Origin: Tautonia rosea | Lineage (GTDB): Bacteria; Planctomycetota; Planctomycetia; Isosphaerales; Isosphaeraceae | Reading direction: 5' to 3' | Assembly (NCBI RefSeq): GCF_012958305.1 | Contig: NZ_JABBYO010000010.1 | Span: 1-64,000 of the forward strand | DNA: 64,000 nucleotides | Shown here: piece by piece, positions 25,485-34,557 of the stretch | Layout of the letters: every line of letters begins with the position of its first letter | How positions within the stretch are numbered: position 1 is the stretch's first letter | Notes under the pieces: model-generated | The model's input: only the letters and a program-made list of their open reading frames with translations | Told to the model about the DNA's origin: nothing | The model's database searches: none | Translations under genes and position numbers: made by a program

Positions 25485-26327
25485 TCAGGCCACGTCGGGC
25501 CGGAGGGCGAGGGTCATCTGACCGCTCGCTCCCATCGTCCGCATCTGGGGACGAAGGGTCATGTCGACCACTCCCGATCCCTGTGCGCCGGCCAGCGCGC
25601 CGGTGGCGTCAACCACCTCGTACCGAAGCCGAGCGGTGGACGCATCGGGGTCGGCAAGGCCCGGGACTCGGCTGGCCTCCAGGGTCATGGTTCCGCGTCG
25701 GGTCGTGATCGTGTAGGTCAGGGTTTCCGCAGCAGACGAGGCATTGGCCACGTAGTCAGCGTTGATCCGGGCCGGGCCGAGCCCGCGCACCTGGCCGATC
25801 CCCTGCAGCCGGAACGACCCGCTGGAGCCGTCCGGGGCGATCTCGAGGCGGTAATTGCCCCGCATCGTGCTCGACAGGTCAAGGTTCTCCAGGTTGATCG
25901 CCGGACCTGCGGTCGGTCGCGCCGTGGGAGTGGCGAACGGCCGCGCCGTGGGGGCCGCAAAGGGCCGGGCAATCGGCCCGCTCTCGCCCGCGGCAATCGG
26001 CCGGGCGAACTGAGGAGCGACCGGGCGGGCCGTATTGCCGACTGCCGGCCGTCCTTGCTGGGTCCACACTTGCCCGCTCTGCGCGGCGGGGTTGTTGGTG
26101 CCGGTCACGGTCTGCGGCGGGACCTCGGTGGTGGTCACCATGCCACTCTGCGCGGCCGGATCATTGGTGCCGGTGACGACCTCCGGCGGTGCCTCGGTGC
26201 TGGTTGTGGTGACCATGCCGCTCTGGGCCGACACATCGGCCACTGGCACCGTCGGCAGCGCCACCGACAGAAAGACCAGGGAATCCAGTCCCTCGACCTT
26301 CGGGCTCATCGACTTTGATCGACGCAT
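25485..26327 (-). CDS. Secreted hypothetical protein with internal repeats
   Basis: A 280-residue protein; GGAGG lies 5 bases before the ATG. The N-terminus has a short basic stretch and a hydrophobic segment (LDSLVFLSVALPTVPVADVSAQ), a likely signal peptide. Then come imperfect repeats SGMVTTTxxxPPExVTGTNxPAAQ (three copies, about 36-85) and an ARPFAxPTARP repeat zone (about 100-140). The C-terminal 135 residues form a beta-rich domain (GNYRLEIAPDGSSGSFRLQGIGQVRGLG, TLTYTITTRRGTMTLEASR). I do not recognise the family. Exported; role unknown. Its start is divergent from the fused sigma-factor gene. Confidence 0.8.
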   Translation of the reverse strand: MRRSKSMSPKVEGLDSLVFLSVALPTVPVADVSAQSGMVTTTSTEAPPEVVTGTNDPAAQSGMVTTTEVPPQTVTGTNNPAAQSGQVWTQQGRPAVGNTARPVAPQFARPIAAGESGPIARPFAAPTARPFATPTARPTAGPAINLENLDLSSTMRGNYRLEIAPDGSSGSFRLQGIGQVRGLGPARINADYVANASSAAETLTYTITTRRGTMTLEASRVPGLADPDASTARLRYEVVDATGALAGAQGSGVVDMTLRPQMRTMGASGQMTLALRPDVA

Positions 26328-26691
26328 GGTTCCTCCGTGCGATCGCTCGCCGTCCTCATGGCTCCGGGGCGTTCGGGAATTGCATTTGAGCGTTCACGAG
26401 TCGAGGAGGCCCCGGACCTCCGACCCCGCGCTCACCGAATCGACCCCCTTCGCCCTCCGGGCTCGGGAGGCCATCGTCGGGCGGACTCTACCGACGCCCG
26501 CCGGTCATGTCAACGTAAGTCTTTTGAGGTAAAGCCTCTCGGTAAATCTCGCTCAAAACTTGAGCGAAAGTTGCGGGCCAATTTGCCCCTCAGGACCGTT
26601 ATTCGAAAAGAATACGGAACCAAGGGGCCCTGCCATCGCATTCCTTTGACGACGGTCCACACGGCGGCAGAAATAGGGAAAGGTCGTGCCG
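26328..26691. promoter_or_regulatory. Divergent intergenic region with two palindromes
   Basis: TCGCTCAA-AAC-TTGAGCGA (26549-26567) is a perfect 8-bp inverted repeat. CCGTTATTCGAAAAGAATACGG (26596-26617) is a second, near-perfect one. Both lie 75-145 bp upstream of the fused sigma-factor gene in an A/T-richer stretch, plausible operator positions. No regulator can be named. Confidence 0.45.
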
Positions 26692-29082
26692 ATGGCGATT
26701 GAGCGTCATGCCGGGATCCTTCAATCGTTCCGCACCCTGTTCGGCCCGGGGACTCTGGCCGGGCGATCCGATGAGGAATTGCTCGATCGGGCCTCTCGGC
26801 GGGACGACCCGGCGGCGGAACAGGCCTTCGCGGCCCTGATCGAGCGGCACGGGCCGATGGTCCAGCGCGTCTGCCGGTCGCGGCTGATCGACCCGAACGA
26901 CGCCGATGATGCCTTTCAGCGCGTCTTCTGCCTGCTCGCCCAGCGGTCGCGGACGCTCTGGGTGCGGGACTCGCTGGCCCCCTGGCTGTTTCAGGTGGCC
27001 TTGCGCGTCTCGGCCGGGGTCCGGGCCGAGGCCTCTCGCCGTCGCGACGTCGAGCGCCGATACGCCGAGCACGCCCCCCGAATCGCCCCCGCCCGAGAGC
27101 CCGACGACCTCGCCCCCCTGCTCCTCGACGAGGTCGGCCGCTTGCCCGAGCGGTACCGATCGGCCATCGTCCTCTGCGATTTGCAGGGCTTGACCCACGA
27201 GGAGGCCGCCCGCCGCCTCGGCTGGCCGATCGGCACCGTCAAGAGCCGCCAGGCCCGCGCCCGGGATCGCCTCCGCCGCCGCCTGATCGGCCGCGGCCTG
27301 GCCCCGACCGCCCTCGTCGCGATCACCTCCCGCTCGGCCCCCGCCGCCATCCCCCGCGCCCTCGCCGAACGCACCGTCCCCCTCGCCCTCCAATCCGCCG
27401 CCTCCTCGATGGGCGTTGCCACCGGGGCGGTTTCCCTCGTCACCGGAGCCCTGACGATGCTGACATCCCACCCGATCGCCACCCTCGCCGGCGGCTTGCT
27501 GCTGACCGGCGCCGCCGTTGTTGGTGCGGTTGGCCTGGCGAGGCAGGACGATCAGGCCCCTCAGCAGACGATCCCGGTCGCCGGAACAGTTACCGAGGGG
27601 CCGCAACGCTTCAAGGGGATTCCCCGCAAGTCCCCCGAACCCGCGACGGATCGTCCCGAACCGATTGACACGGTGTCTCCTAACCCCGCGACGATCCCCG
27701 TCACCGTCTCCGGCCGAACAATGGGCCTTGACGGTAGACCGATCGCCGGGGCGTCGGTCCTCGTCGCGGGGCTCGACCCGACGACGGGGTGGGCCGAGCT
27801 GGGACGGGCCGTAACGGATGTGGACGGATCGTACCGCGTCGAACGAGCCAAGGTGCCCGTTGTCTCCGGAGTGAATCGACCGAACCAGGGCCCTCACGAG
27901 GGGCCATATGCCGAGGTCCGAGCTGTCGCGACCGGTCCCGACTTCGGCACCTCGTGGTCGCGATCGGTTCGGATCGACGTGAAGGGGGGAAAAGAGGGCG
28001 AGTCGATCGTGGCGGACCTCGTCCTGCGCTCCTCGGCCCCGATCCGGGGGACCATCGTCGATGAGCAGGGAGAGCCGAGGAAGGGAGTCGAGGTAAGCGT
28101 CCGCGTTCTCGAATTGCTCGAACCCGCCGAGATCGAGGAGAAAGCGATCGCCTATTCCGACCTGATCGAATTACTCCCCACTGACCTGCACCGGGCTACA
28201 ACCGGGCCGGACGGTCGATTCCGGATCGACGGTCTTCCGGCAAAGGCCCTGCTCCGGCTCACGCTCCTGCTTCCTGGCTTCGAGCGGGCCGAAGGTTGGT
28301 TCATGGCGTTAACGCTGCCTGACGCCGAGGACGATGTCGATTCGAGGCTCGACCTCGGCACTCCGACGATGAGCGAGGTGCTGATCGGCGACTTCGTCCT
28401 GACTGTCCCGGAGCCGACCCCCGTGCGGGTCCGAGTCGTCGAGGAGGTGTCGGGCGAGCCGGTCTCTGGAGTCCTGGTCTATTCGTTGAAGGAGATGCAG
28501 CCTGGTCATCCGATCTCCTCCTCGGGGACAAGCGACGAGGAAGGATTCCTGACGCTCGGCCTCCCGGCCGGCCAAGAGTTTGACCTGATCGCTGAGCCCC
28601 CGGTCGACTCGATCTTCCCGCAGCCGGTTTCGGGAGCTGCCGTGCCCGAGGCCCGGCGGATCGTTGTTCCCGCTGATCAGAATGATGACGTGGTCGAGAT
28701 CCGCCTCAGGATTGGCTGCGAGCTGATCATCGAGACGACCGACGCAGAAACCGGCGAACCCCTGGCCGAGGCGCTCTACTGGCTGGTCCCCGAGGACGAC
28801 CCGGACGAACCCCGGCCGATCGGCCACTCTCCCTTCACGCCCGGCTTCAACCGGCTGGAGCAATCCGGCGACCGGCTCCGCGTCGTACTCCGATCCGAGC
28901 CCGGCCGCACCTTCCGCGCCCGGTTCGCCGGGTTCCCCGGCCAGCGTCCGCCCGCGTTCTCCCCCGAAGCCCGCGAGCTGCCCCCGAGGTTCGAGGTCGA
29001 TCCCCCCGAGAGCGAGCCGTTTGAGCTGATCGGCGGCGAGACGATCCGGCTCCGGTTCACCATCCGGCCGGTGGCTGAATGA
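26692..29082 (+). CDS. ECF sigma factor fused to membrane segment and extracytoplasmic region
   Basis: A 796-residue protein. Residues about 22-190 are an ECF sigma factor: region 2 (FAALIERHGPMVQRVCRSRL, DADDAFQRVFCLLAQ) and region 4 (LPERYRSAIVLCDLQGLTHEEAARRLGWPIGTVKSR). After a short linker, a transmembrane segment (about 260-285, IATLAGGLLLTGAAVVGAVGLA) leads to about 500 residues with carboxypeptidase-regulatory-like beta domains (GRTMGLDGRPIAGASVLVAG, APIRGTIVDEQGEPRKGVEV, ...SGEPVSGVLVYSL). Such sigma-TM-sensor fusions are known in planctomycetes. It would let an outside or periplasmic signal act on a tethered sigma factor. ATG 26692 fits the ribosome site better than GTG 26686. Confidence 0.9.
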   Translation: MAIERHAGILQSFRTLFGPGTLAGRSDEELLDRASRRDDPAAEQAFAALIERHGPMVQRVCRSRLIDPNDADDAFQRVFCLLAQRSRTLWVRDSLAPWLFQVALRVSAGVRAEASRRRDVERRYAEHAPRIAPAREPDDLAPLLLDEVGRLPERYRSAIVLCDLQGLTHEEAARRLGWPIGTVKSRQARARDRLRRRLIGRGLAPTALVAITSRSAPAAIPRALAERTVPLALQSAASSMGVATGAVSLVTGALTMLTSHPIATLAGGLLLTGAAVVGAVGLARQDDQAPQQTIPVAGTVTEGPQRFKGIPRKSPEPATDRPEPIDTVSPNPATIPVTVSGRTMGLDGRPIAGASVLVAGLDPTTGWAELGRAVTDVDGSYRVERAKVPVVSGVNRPNQGPHEGPYAEVRAVATGPDFGTSWSRSVRIDVKGGKEGESIVADLVLRSSAPIRGTIVDEQGEPRKGVEVSVRVLELLEPAEIEEKAIAYSDLIELLPTDLHRATTGPDGRFRIDGLPAKALLRLTLLLPGFERAEGWFMALTLPDAEDDVDSRLDLGTPTMSEVLIGDFVLTVPEPTPVRVRVVEEVSGEPVSGVLVYSLKEMQPGHPISSSGTSDEEGFLTLGLPAGQEFDLIAEPPVDSIFPQPVSGAAVPEARRIVVPADQNDDVVEIRLRIGCELIIETTDAETGEPLAEALYWLVPEDDPDEPRPIGHSPFTPGFNRLEQSGDRLRVVLRSEPGRTFRARFAGFPGQRPPAFSPEARELPPRFEVDPPESEPFELIGGETIRLRFTIRPVAE

Positions 29083-29349
29083 AACCGGATGCCCTGCAAC
29101 CGTGAGGATTCCGTCCCGGGGTGGCCGGGGTCGAGCGGAGCGAGCCCCCAGTCGAAGGCCGAGGATCCGGGGGCTCGCTCCGCTCGACCCCGGCCACCCC
29201 AGAAGGTCGGCCTCCAGGGAAATCGGCCTGAGATGCCTTCGTGTGGAATCGTGACCGAGGCGTGCCGAGGGCTGTGGCTGTAGGTGCGGCCCCGGCGATC
29301 TCGGCAGTCCCTTCGAATCGGGATCCATCGCCAGAACGCGGATGCGGGA
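29083..29349. other. Intergenic region between convergent genes
   Basis: Apart from the perfect 32-bp inverted repeat at 29118-29200, nothing is recognised. Confidence 0.4.
29118..29200. repeat. Perfect 32-bp inverted repeat (large hairpin)
   Basis: Arms 29118-29149 and 29169-29200 are exact reverse complements over 32 bp, with a 19-base spacer. The left arm begins GGGGTGGCCGGGG and ends GCGAGCCCCC. It starts 35 bp past the sigma-factor gene stop and lies between convergent genes, so it may act as a bidirectional terminator. Its length and perfection exceed what termination needs, so a mobile or REP-like origin is possible. Confidence 0.85.
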
Positions 29350-30573
29350 TCAGGACACCGGGTCGCTGCCGGGGGCGTTGTCAGGTCCGGGGGTTTGGAT
29401 GCCCCGACGACGGCCGCGTTGCTCGGCGTGGAGGGTGACGGCCTTGAGGTAGGTGTCGGCCACGTGGTTCGGCAGGAGGTCGCCGAACTGGGCGAGGAAG
29501 GTCCAGGGCTCGCCGACGTGGGAGAACCCCTCGGCCATTTTTGAAGACGGGAGGAGCGGGACCGTGTCGGCGAGGTTGGCGACGCGGTAGGCGTTGGGGA
29601 CGAGCCGGGCGAAGGACTCGGCGAAGGTGGCGTCGCCGACCCGGGGACCGGCGTAGGTGTAGAGCCGGAGCCAGTCGGACGGGCGATCGACCTTGGCGGC
29701 CACGTCGATCGCCGTCAGGGTGGCCAGGGCGGCGCCGAGGCTGTGACCGGTGATGTAGCAGGGTTTCGATGGGTCAAGTTCGGCGGCCACCTCGGCGGGG
29801 GTTCGGGAGGGGCCGCCGTCTCCGGCCCAGGTCCGGAGGTTCTGGCCGGCGATGTTGGAGAAGCCGAAGTGGACTCGCCCCAGCGCCTCGCCGGTCACGG
29901 GGTGGCGGGCCTCGGTCTGAGAACTTCGGAGATTGCTGAGCCACTCGGCCTGGGTCTGAGTGCCCCGGAAGGCCATGATGTGATCGCGCTCCGACGTGAG
30001 CACGAAGCCGAAGAAGACCCGACGGCGGAATTCGCGGCGGACGATGCGAGGGACCGTCTCCCGAAGGGTCCGTCGGACGGGGCGGAGGACCCGCTCCAGG
30101 GGGCTTTCCAAAGCCAGGGTCGCGTCGGTCGGCTCGGCCACTTCGAGATAACGCTCCAGGTGTTCTTCCTCGGCCTCGAAGGTGGCGATCTTGGTGTAGC
30201 CGGGAAAGAACCGTTGGAAGCCGTCGAGTTCGGAAAGATCCCCGTTGAAGCCCGGCACCTCCAGCGCGGTCCGGTACTGAGAGACGGCCAGCCGGCACGA
30301 CCGGATCAATCGGGCCGAGGCCTCGCGGTCGTAAGGGACCGGCGGGGGTTCGGGATCGGGTTCGGTCGAGTCGAGCAGACGGCCCAACTCCTCTTGCCAG
30401 GCGGCCTCGGAGGCGTAGGCGGCCTCGACCACGTCGGCATATTCGGCCAGCGCGTCTCGTGAGTCCGGATCGCCCTTTGCCTGGCGGTAGCGGTACGACT
30501 CGAATCCTCCCGAGATTCCCAGCCCGGCCCCCAGGCCGGCGAGCAGGGCCCGCCGTCGGTTCCACTTGGTCAT
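29350..30573 (-). CDS. Class 3 lipase-like alpha/beta hydrolase, exported
   Basis: A 407-residue protein. The N-terminus KWNRRRALLAGLGAGLGISGG is a Tat-like or membrane-anchoring signal. The lipase core starts about residue 195 (VLTSERDHIMAFRGTQTQAEWLSNL) and includes the nucleophile elbow ITGHSLGAALATLTAID. The likely acid is Asp in VANLADTVPLLP, and the likely catalytic His is in SHVGEPW or PNHVADTYL. Length and motif order fit the Lipase_3 family (triacylglycerol lipases). It overlaps the upstream gene by 4 bp (ATGA), so the two are translated together. Substrate inferred only. Confidence 0.9.
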   Translation of the reverse strand: MTKWNRRRALLAGLGAGLGISGGFESYRYRQAKGDPDSRDALAEYADVVEAAYASEAAWQEELGRLLDSTEPDPEPPPVPYDREASARLIRSCRLAVSQYRTALEVPGFNGDLSELDGFQRFFPGYTKIATFEAEEEHLERYLEVAEPTDATLALESPLERVLRPVRRTLRETVPRIVRREFRRRVFFGFVLTSERDHIMAFRGTQTQAEWLSNLRSSQTEARHPVTGEALGRVHFGFSNIAGQNLRTWAGDGGPSRTPAEVAAELDPSKPCYITGHSLGAALATLTAIDVAAKVDRPSDWLRLYTYAGPRVGDATFAESFARLVPNAYRVANLADTVPLLPSSKMAEGFSHVGEPWTFLAQFGDLLPNHVADTYLKAVTLHAEQRGRRRGIQTPGPDNAPGSDPVS

Positions 30574-31151
30574 CCCCGATCCTCCTTCGCCTGCGGCGCG
30601 ACGCCCGAGGCGTGCGGCCGTTCCGCCCGCCGACGACGGCGCAAGGCCAGGTGGATCTGCCTCGGGTCAATCCGACGGGCGCTCAGGTAGAAATCGTTCG
30701 CCGTCCGACCGATGCCGAACGTCAATGCGAATCCGCCCGCCGCCTTTGCCCAGCCGAGCATCAGCGGAACGTACAGGCTGGTCAGATAGACGAGAAAGTA
30801 AACGAAGAGCATCGACAGAATCGCGCTCAAGATGCCGAGCACCAGAAAGACCCGAGCCAGCGGCCCCTGTCCTCTGGGAAACCCCCAGCGCTTGCCGATC
30901 GACCGCACCATCACCAGGTTGAGCACCACCACGGCCCCAAGCTGCACCTCCTGCAACCAGGGAACCGTCGGCAGCAACGAGACGATGGCCACGATCAGGG
31001 CGTAGTCCATGATCGTGTGGTGGACCCGCTCATTCATCCTGAGGGTCGACTCGACCACCTCTCGGATCGATCCCATGCTCGGCGGCCGATTGACCTCCAC
31101 CGCGTCTCCCCTGACCTGGGGGTCCGACGTTCGAGGGGGCTGATCCTTCAC
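30570..31151 (-). CDS. Multi-pass membrane protein, lipase-coupled
   Basis: A 193-residue protein from a GTG start. Four hydrophobic segments (about 50-65, 68-86, 99-122, 124-142) lie between a polar N-terminus with VVESTLRMNERVHHTIMDY and a basic C-terminal tail (RQIHLALRRRRRAERP). I do not recognise the family. The 4-bp overlap with the following lipase gene suggests a functional pair, for example anchoring or export of the lipase, but this is inference. Confidence 0.78.
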   Translation of the reverse strand: MKDQPPRTSDPQVRGDAVEVNRPPSMGSIREVVESTLRMNERVHHTIMDYALIVAIVSLLPTVPWLQEVQLGAVVVLNLVMVRSIGKRWGFPRGQGPLARVFLVLGILSAILSMLFVYFLVYLTSLYVPLMLGWAKAAGGFALTFGIGRTANDFYLSARRIDPRQIHLALRRRRRAERPHASGVAPQAKEDRG

Positions 31152-31268
31152 AAAGACACGTGCTCCTGCGTTGATTGGAACGCTCGACGAGCAAGATCCT
31201 CAACGGCACGACGAGAGAAGGGTGCAGTGAGTTGGAGTCGGCCCACCCATTGGGTGGTTCTTGCGACT

Positions 31269-32411
31269 CTATAACGAAATTGAAGGATTTGTGAACCCCG
31301 GTTTGGATCGGGCAAGCTGTTCGTAGAGTGTGGCGAAGCGATCGATCATCATGTCCGCACGAAAATGGGAATCGACCCGATCGCGTCCGGCCTGGCCGAG
31401 CCGTTGCCGCAGTTCCGGCTCATCGACGATTCGGAGCAAGGCGCGTGCCAGGGCGGTCGCATCGCCGATCGGGACGAGCAGGCCGGTTTCGTCGTCCACC
31501 ACCACCTCGGTCGTCCCCGGCGCGGCGGTCGCGACGACAGGCTTCCGAAACCGCATGGCCTCAAGCACGACGTTGGGCAACCCTTCGAAGCTGCTCGGCA
31601 AGACGAGCGCATCGGCCGCTTGCATCAGTCGGGGGACGTCGTCGCGGTGGCCGAGGAATCGGACGCGACCGGTCGGCCGCAGGTCGAAGGCGTCGGCCAC
31701 TCCCTCCAATTCCTCCCGAAGTGGCCCGTCTCCGGCAATGAGGGTGATCAGGTTCGGCCGGACATGCTGCAAGATGTCGGCCGCCTTGAGCAGGTCGATC
31801 ACCCCTTTTTGCGGGTAAAGCCGCCCGGCAAACAGGAGCATCGGCGCCTCGGCGGCGATCCCCAGCTCGGCCTTCAGGGCGGCCGGGTCGACGCTCGGCG
31901 GCTCCTCGTCGGCAATCCCCGAGGGGATCATGGCCAGGCGATCGGCGGGAATGCCCACCGTCTCCCGGTAGAAATCGACCACCGCCTGCGAGTTGCCGAC
32001 GATCCGATCGGTCTGGCGGGCCAGGCGGAGATCGATCCAGAAGTGCGCTCGCGTTTTCCAGAGATCGGCCGCCATCTCGGCCGTGATGACCACCGGCACC
32101 CCGGCCCTCTGCGCCGCGATCCGGCCGTAAACGTTGGCGGCGAAGATCCAGGTCTGCACCACGTCGAACCGCCCCGCCTTCATCAGGCGGGTCAGTCGGC
32201 TGAGCGCTCCGAGATCAACCTTGTGCCGCTTCTCGATCGCATGGACGGGGATCCCCGCGTTTCGAAGATCAGCTTCCAGCGGGCCAAGCCGGGTCAACGC
32301 CGCGACCTCCACATGGAAGCGGTCTCGGGGCAAACCGGCGGCCAGGAGGACCATCTGTTTCTCGGCTCCCGAGCGGTCGAGCGTCGGGATGACCTGTAAC
32401 ACATTCAGCAC
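31269..32411 (-). CDS. Glycosyltransferase family 4 (GT-B fold)
   Basis: A 380-residue protein from a GTG start. The N-terminal acceptor domain begins LQVIPTLDRSGAEKQMVLLAAGL. The donor-binding domain carries MLLFAGRLYPQKGVIDLLKAA, LIAGDGPLREELE and VRFLGHRDDVP, with the signature EGLPNVVLEAMRFRKPVVATAAPGTTEVVVDDETGLLVP (EX7E). It transfers a sugar from a nucleotide donor to a glycan or lipid acceptor; donor and acceptor unknown. It is the last of three genes behind hpt, 84 bp after a related glycosyltransferase. CCACCCATTGGGTGG lies 12 bp past its stop. Confidence 0.92.
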   Translation of the reverse strand: MLNVLQVIPTLDRSGAEKQMVLLAAGLPRDRFHVEVAALTRLGPLEADLRNAGIPVHAIEKRHKVDLGALSRLTRLMKAGRFDVVQTWIFAANVYGRIAAQRAGVPVVITAEMAADLWKTRAHFWIDLRLARQTDRIVGNSQAVVDFYRETVGIPADRLAMIPSGIADEEPPSVDPAALKAELGIAAEAPMLLFAGRLYPQKGVIDLLKAADILQHVRPNLITLIAGDGPLREELEGVADAFDLRPTGRVRFLGHRDDVPRLMQAADALVLPSSFEGLPNVVLEAMRFRKPVVATAAPGTTEVVVDDETGLLVPIGDATALARALLRIVDEPELRQRLGQAGRDRVDSHFRADMMIDRFATLYEQLARSKPGFTNPSISL

Positions 32412-32495
32412 GGCGAATCCGTCCGAAGTTCAAACTTAAAGGCAAGCAAGGTCGGGAGCAACGACGGGCGATTGTCGCCGCTCGATCCCATCGGC

Positions 32496-33629
32496 TCAAG
32501 GCCGACGCTCGTCGACCAGGGCTCGGAACAGCTCCAGGTGTTGCCGGGCGACGACGGTGACCGAGTACGACCCCTCGACCTTCTTCCGGGCCGATCGGGT
32601 CATGTGAAAGGCGCGATCGAACTCGGACCACTGCTCGACGATCACGCGGGCCAGCCCTTCCGGGTCGTCTACCGGGGCGAGGCGGCCGTCCTTGAAGTCG
32701 GAAATGAGTTTACGGTTGCCCGGAATCGACGAGGCGACCAGCGGAATCCCCAGCGCCATGGCTTCAAGCAAGGCAACGCTCATCCCTTCCTCTCGCGACG
32801 GCAGGACGAACAGGTCGGCCTCTCGAAGGGCGGCGGTCGGGTCGCTCGTCGGGCCGGGCAGGTCGATGACGTCCCCCTGGCCGAGCTTGCCGACCCCTGC
32901 CCAGAGCGACGGGCCTTCGGGACCGTCGCCGTAAAGGATCAGATGAGCGTTCGGGAACGTTTTGCGGACGATCGGCCAGGCCTCAATCAACGCCTCCAGC
33001 CCCTTCTCCGGGGCCAGGCGGCCGACGTAGGCCGCCGTTGGGGCGCTTCGCCAGTCGTCCCGACGACGCCAGGGAGTCTCGGGCACAGGCACGCCGTTGG
33101 GAAGGCGGTGGATGATCGACGGGTTGTAGCCGGCGTCGCGCAACTCGTCCTCGATCGGCTTCGAGATGGCGACGATGGCATCGGCCTGCCTCGTCCGCTC
33201 GCCGATCGTCCGACCGAAGTTCCCCCACGATTGCCAGGCCAGATCCCCCGTCGCCCCGGCCCCTTCAGGACGCAGGACAACCGGAAAGCCGAGCCGCCGA
33301 CCGACCTCAACGGTCACGTAAGCGTCATGCTTGAGCATCGACACATACGCCAGCTCAGGCGGATGCTCCTCCAGCCAACGCTCCAGGTTCTTCATGTAGC
33401 GCCAGGTGCCGACGAACCGCAGGCGAGACGTCGCCAGGCGTCGAATGGTGCACGATCCTCGATGCGTTGCCACCTCCTCGACCTCGGGCAAACCCGATCC
33501 GGGCGGCAGGCTGGTCAGCACCGTGACCTCATTTCCCTGCTCGGCCAGGGCGGGGGCAAGGTAGCTGAGCACTTTTTCGGCCCCGCCGATCAACGGAGGG
33601 AAGCGTCGGGAGATCAGGGCGATGCGCAC
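32496..33629 (-). CDS. Glycosyltransferase family 4 (GT-B fold)
   Basis: A 377-residue protein. The true start is the GTG at 33629 giving RIALISRRFPPLIGGAEKVLSYLAPAL, a standard GT4 N-terminus; the frame open to 33941 overlaps hpt and is spurious. The donor domain shows AAYVGRLAPEKGLEALIEAW, HLILYGDGPEGP and LFVLPSREEGMSVALLEAMALGIPLVASSIPGN. It probably acts on cell-surface glycan together with the next glycosyltransferase. It starts 31 bp after the hpt stop. Donor and acceptor unknown. Confidence 0.92.
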   Translation of the reverse strand: MRIALISRRFPPLIGGAEKVLSYLAPALAEQGNEVTVLTSLPPGSGLPEVEEVATHRGSCTIRRLATSRLRFVGTWRYMKNLERWLEEHPPELAYVSMLKHDAYVTVEVGRRLGFPVVLRPEGAGATGDLAWQSWGNFGRTIGERTRQADAIVAISKPIEDELRDAGYNPSIIHRLPNGVPVPETPWRRRDDWRSAPTAAYVGRLAPEKGLEALIEAWPIVRKTFPNAHLILYGDGPEGPSLWAGVGKLGQGDVIDLPGPTSDPTAALREADLFVLPSREEGMSVALLEAMALGIPLVASSIPGNRKLISDFKDGRLAPVDDPEGLARVIVEQWSEFDRAFHMTRSARKKVEGSYSVTVVARQHLELFRALVDERRP

Positions 33630-33660
33630 GGTGGGGGGCTCGGGTCGCGGCCGTCGGAAG

Positions 33661-34203
33661 TTACTCGCCGGTTCGAGGGGATGCCTCGTGGGCGTTCGGA
33701 TCGAGCACGGCGATGTAGGGCAGGTGCCGATACTCGTCATCATAGTCGAGCCCGTAGCCGATGACGAACGCATCAGGAATGGCAAACCCAACGTAGTCGG
33801 GCTCCAGCGCCACCTCCTGCCGCCCTTCCTTGCGCAGCAACACCGCCGTGCGGACGTCGACCGCCCCGCGCTCAAGAAGCTTCGGCACGAGCGACGCCAG
33901 GGTGTGGCCGGTATCGAAGATGTCGTCGAGCAAGAGCACATGACGCCCTTCGACCTCGGGGGCGAAGGCGTCGTTGATCGTTAGCGATCCCCGCTCGGTC
34001 ACGGCCCCCTTGTAGCTGCTCGCCTGCAAGAGCGCGACCCGAAGCGGAAGCTGCACCTGCCGGATCAGGTCGGCCAGCAAGATCACGCTGCCGGTCAGGA
34101 TGCCGACGATCGTCAGCGGCTTGCCCTGATAATCGTGTTCAATCTGTCGGCCAAGCTCGGCCACCCGCTCCCGAATGCGGTCCTCACTGATCAGGATCTC
34201 CAC
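33661..34203 (-). CDS. hpt: Hypoxanthine phosphoribosyltransferase
   Basis: A 180-residue protein from a GTG start. The PRPP-binding motif is VLLLDDIFDTGHTLASL; flexible-loop and N-terminal features are TIVGILTGSVILLADLIRQ and SSYKGAVTERGSLTI. It also has DYVGFAIPDAFVIGYGLDYDDEYRHLPYI, typical of bacterial Hpt. It salvages hypoxanthine and guanine to IMP and GMP. It heads a run with two glycosyltransferases, an unusual but probably incidental pairing; in most bacteria hpt sits next to tilS or ftsH. Confidence 0.95.
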   Translation of the reverse strand: MEILISEDRIRERVAELGRQIEHDYQGKPLTIVGILTGSVILLADLIRQVQLPLRVALLQASSYKGAVTERGSLTINDAFAPEVEGRHVLLLDDIFDTGHTLASLVPKLLERGAVDVRTAVLLRKEGRQEVALEPDYVGFAIPDAFVIGYGLDYDDEYRHLPYIAVLDPNAHEASPRTGE

Positions 34204-34308
34204 GCCAGGGGGTCCTCATGTGCGTTCGAGCGCCGATGAGGGATCATCCGCCCGGTGCGGCGGCCCTTCGTTTCGCGCTGCTCGTGGTGTTCGCTCCGGC
34301 CCACGAGT

Positions 34309-34557
34309 TTACTCATAGACGCGAGCCGCCGACAGGGCACTGGCGAACAGTTGCCACGAGGGCCGATCCGGGTCGAACGCCCCCTCGCCGTTGGGCGCGG
34401 CCTTGCCGCAATCGGTCAGCCAGGCGGCCAGGGCTTCGAGGAAGTCACCGAGGGCCGAGTTTTCCCAATCGGCCTCGTTGGCGTCGAGGTCATCGAGCAG
34501 GCTTCGAATGTGCTCGACCAGGTCCGCTCGTGACTGGGCCGATTCCGGGAGATTCAT
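34309..34557 (-). CDS. DUF7660-like small protein
   Basis: An 82-residue protein; the strong GGAGGAGGAGG ribosome site fixes the start at 34557. It contains LVEHIRSLLDDLDANEADWENSALGDFLEALAAWL and ends SWQLFASALSAARVYE. The NPxxWEN..LxxYLEALAAW and SWxxxAxxLxAARVYE pattern matches small hypothetical proteins of the DUF7660 type. Function unknown; no signal peptide. It is 105 bp upstream of hpt on the same strand. Confidence 0.82.
   Translation of the reverse strand: MNLPESAQSRADLVEHIRSLLDDLDANEADWENSALGDFLEALAAWLTDCGKAAPNGEGAFDPDRPSWQLFASALSAARVYE

Noticed and set aside
31243-31257. CCACCCATTGGGTGG as a terminator after the glycosyltransferase gene
   Set aside because: The palindrome has a one-base centre, so it cannot form a normal hairpin loop with its full stem; it could be an operator, but nothing supports that.
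33630-33941. N-terminal extension of the second glycosyltransferase
   Set aside because: It lies over hpt in another frame and the family N-terminus begins exactly at GTG 33629.
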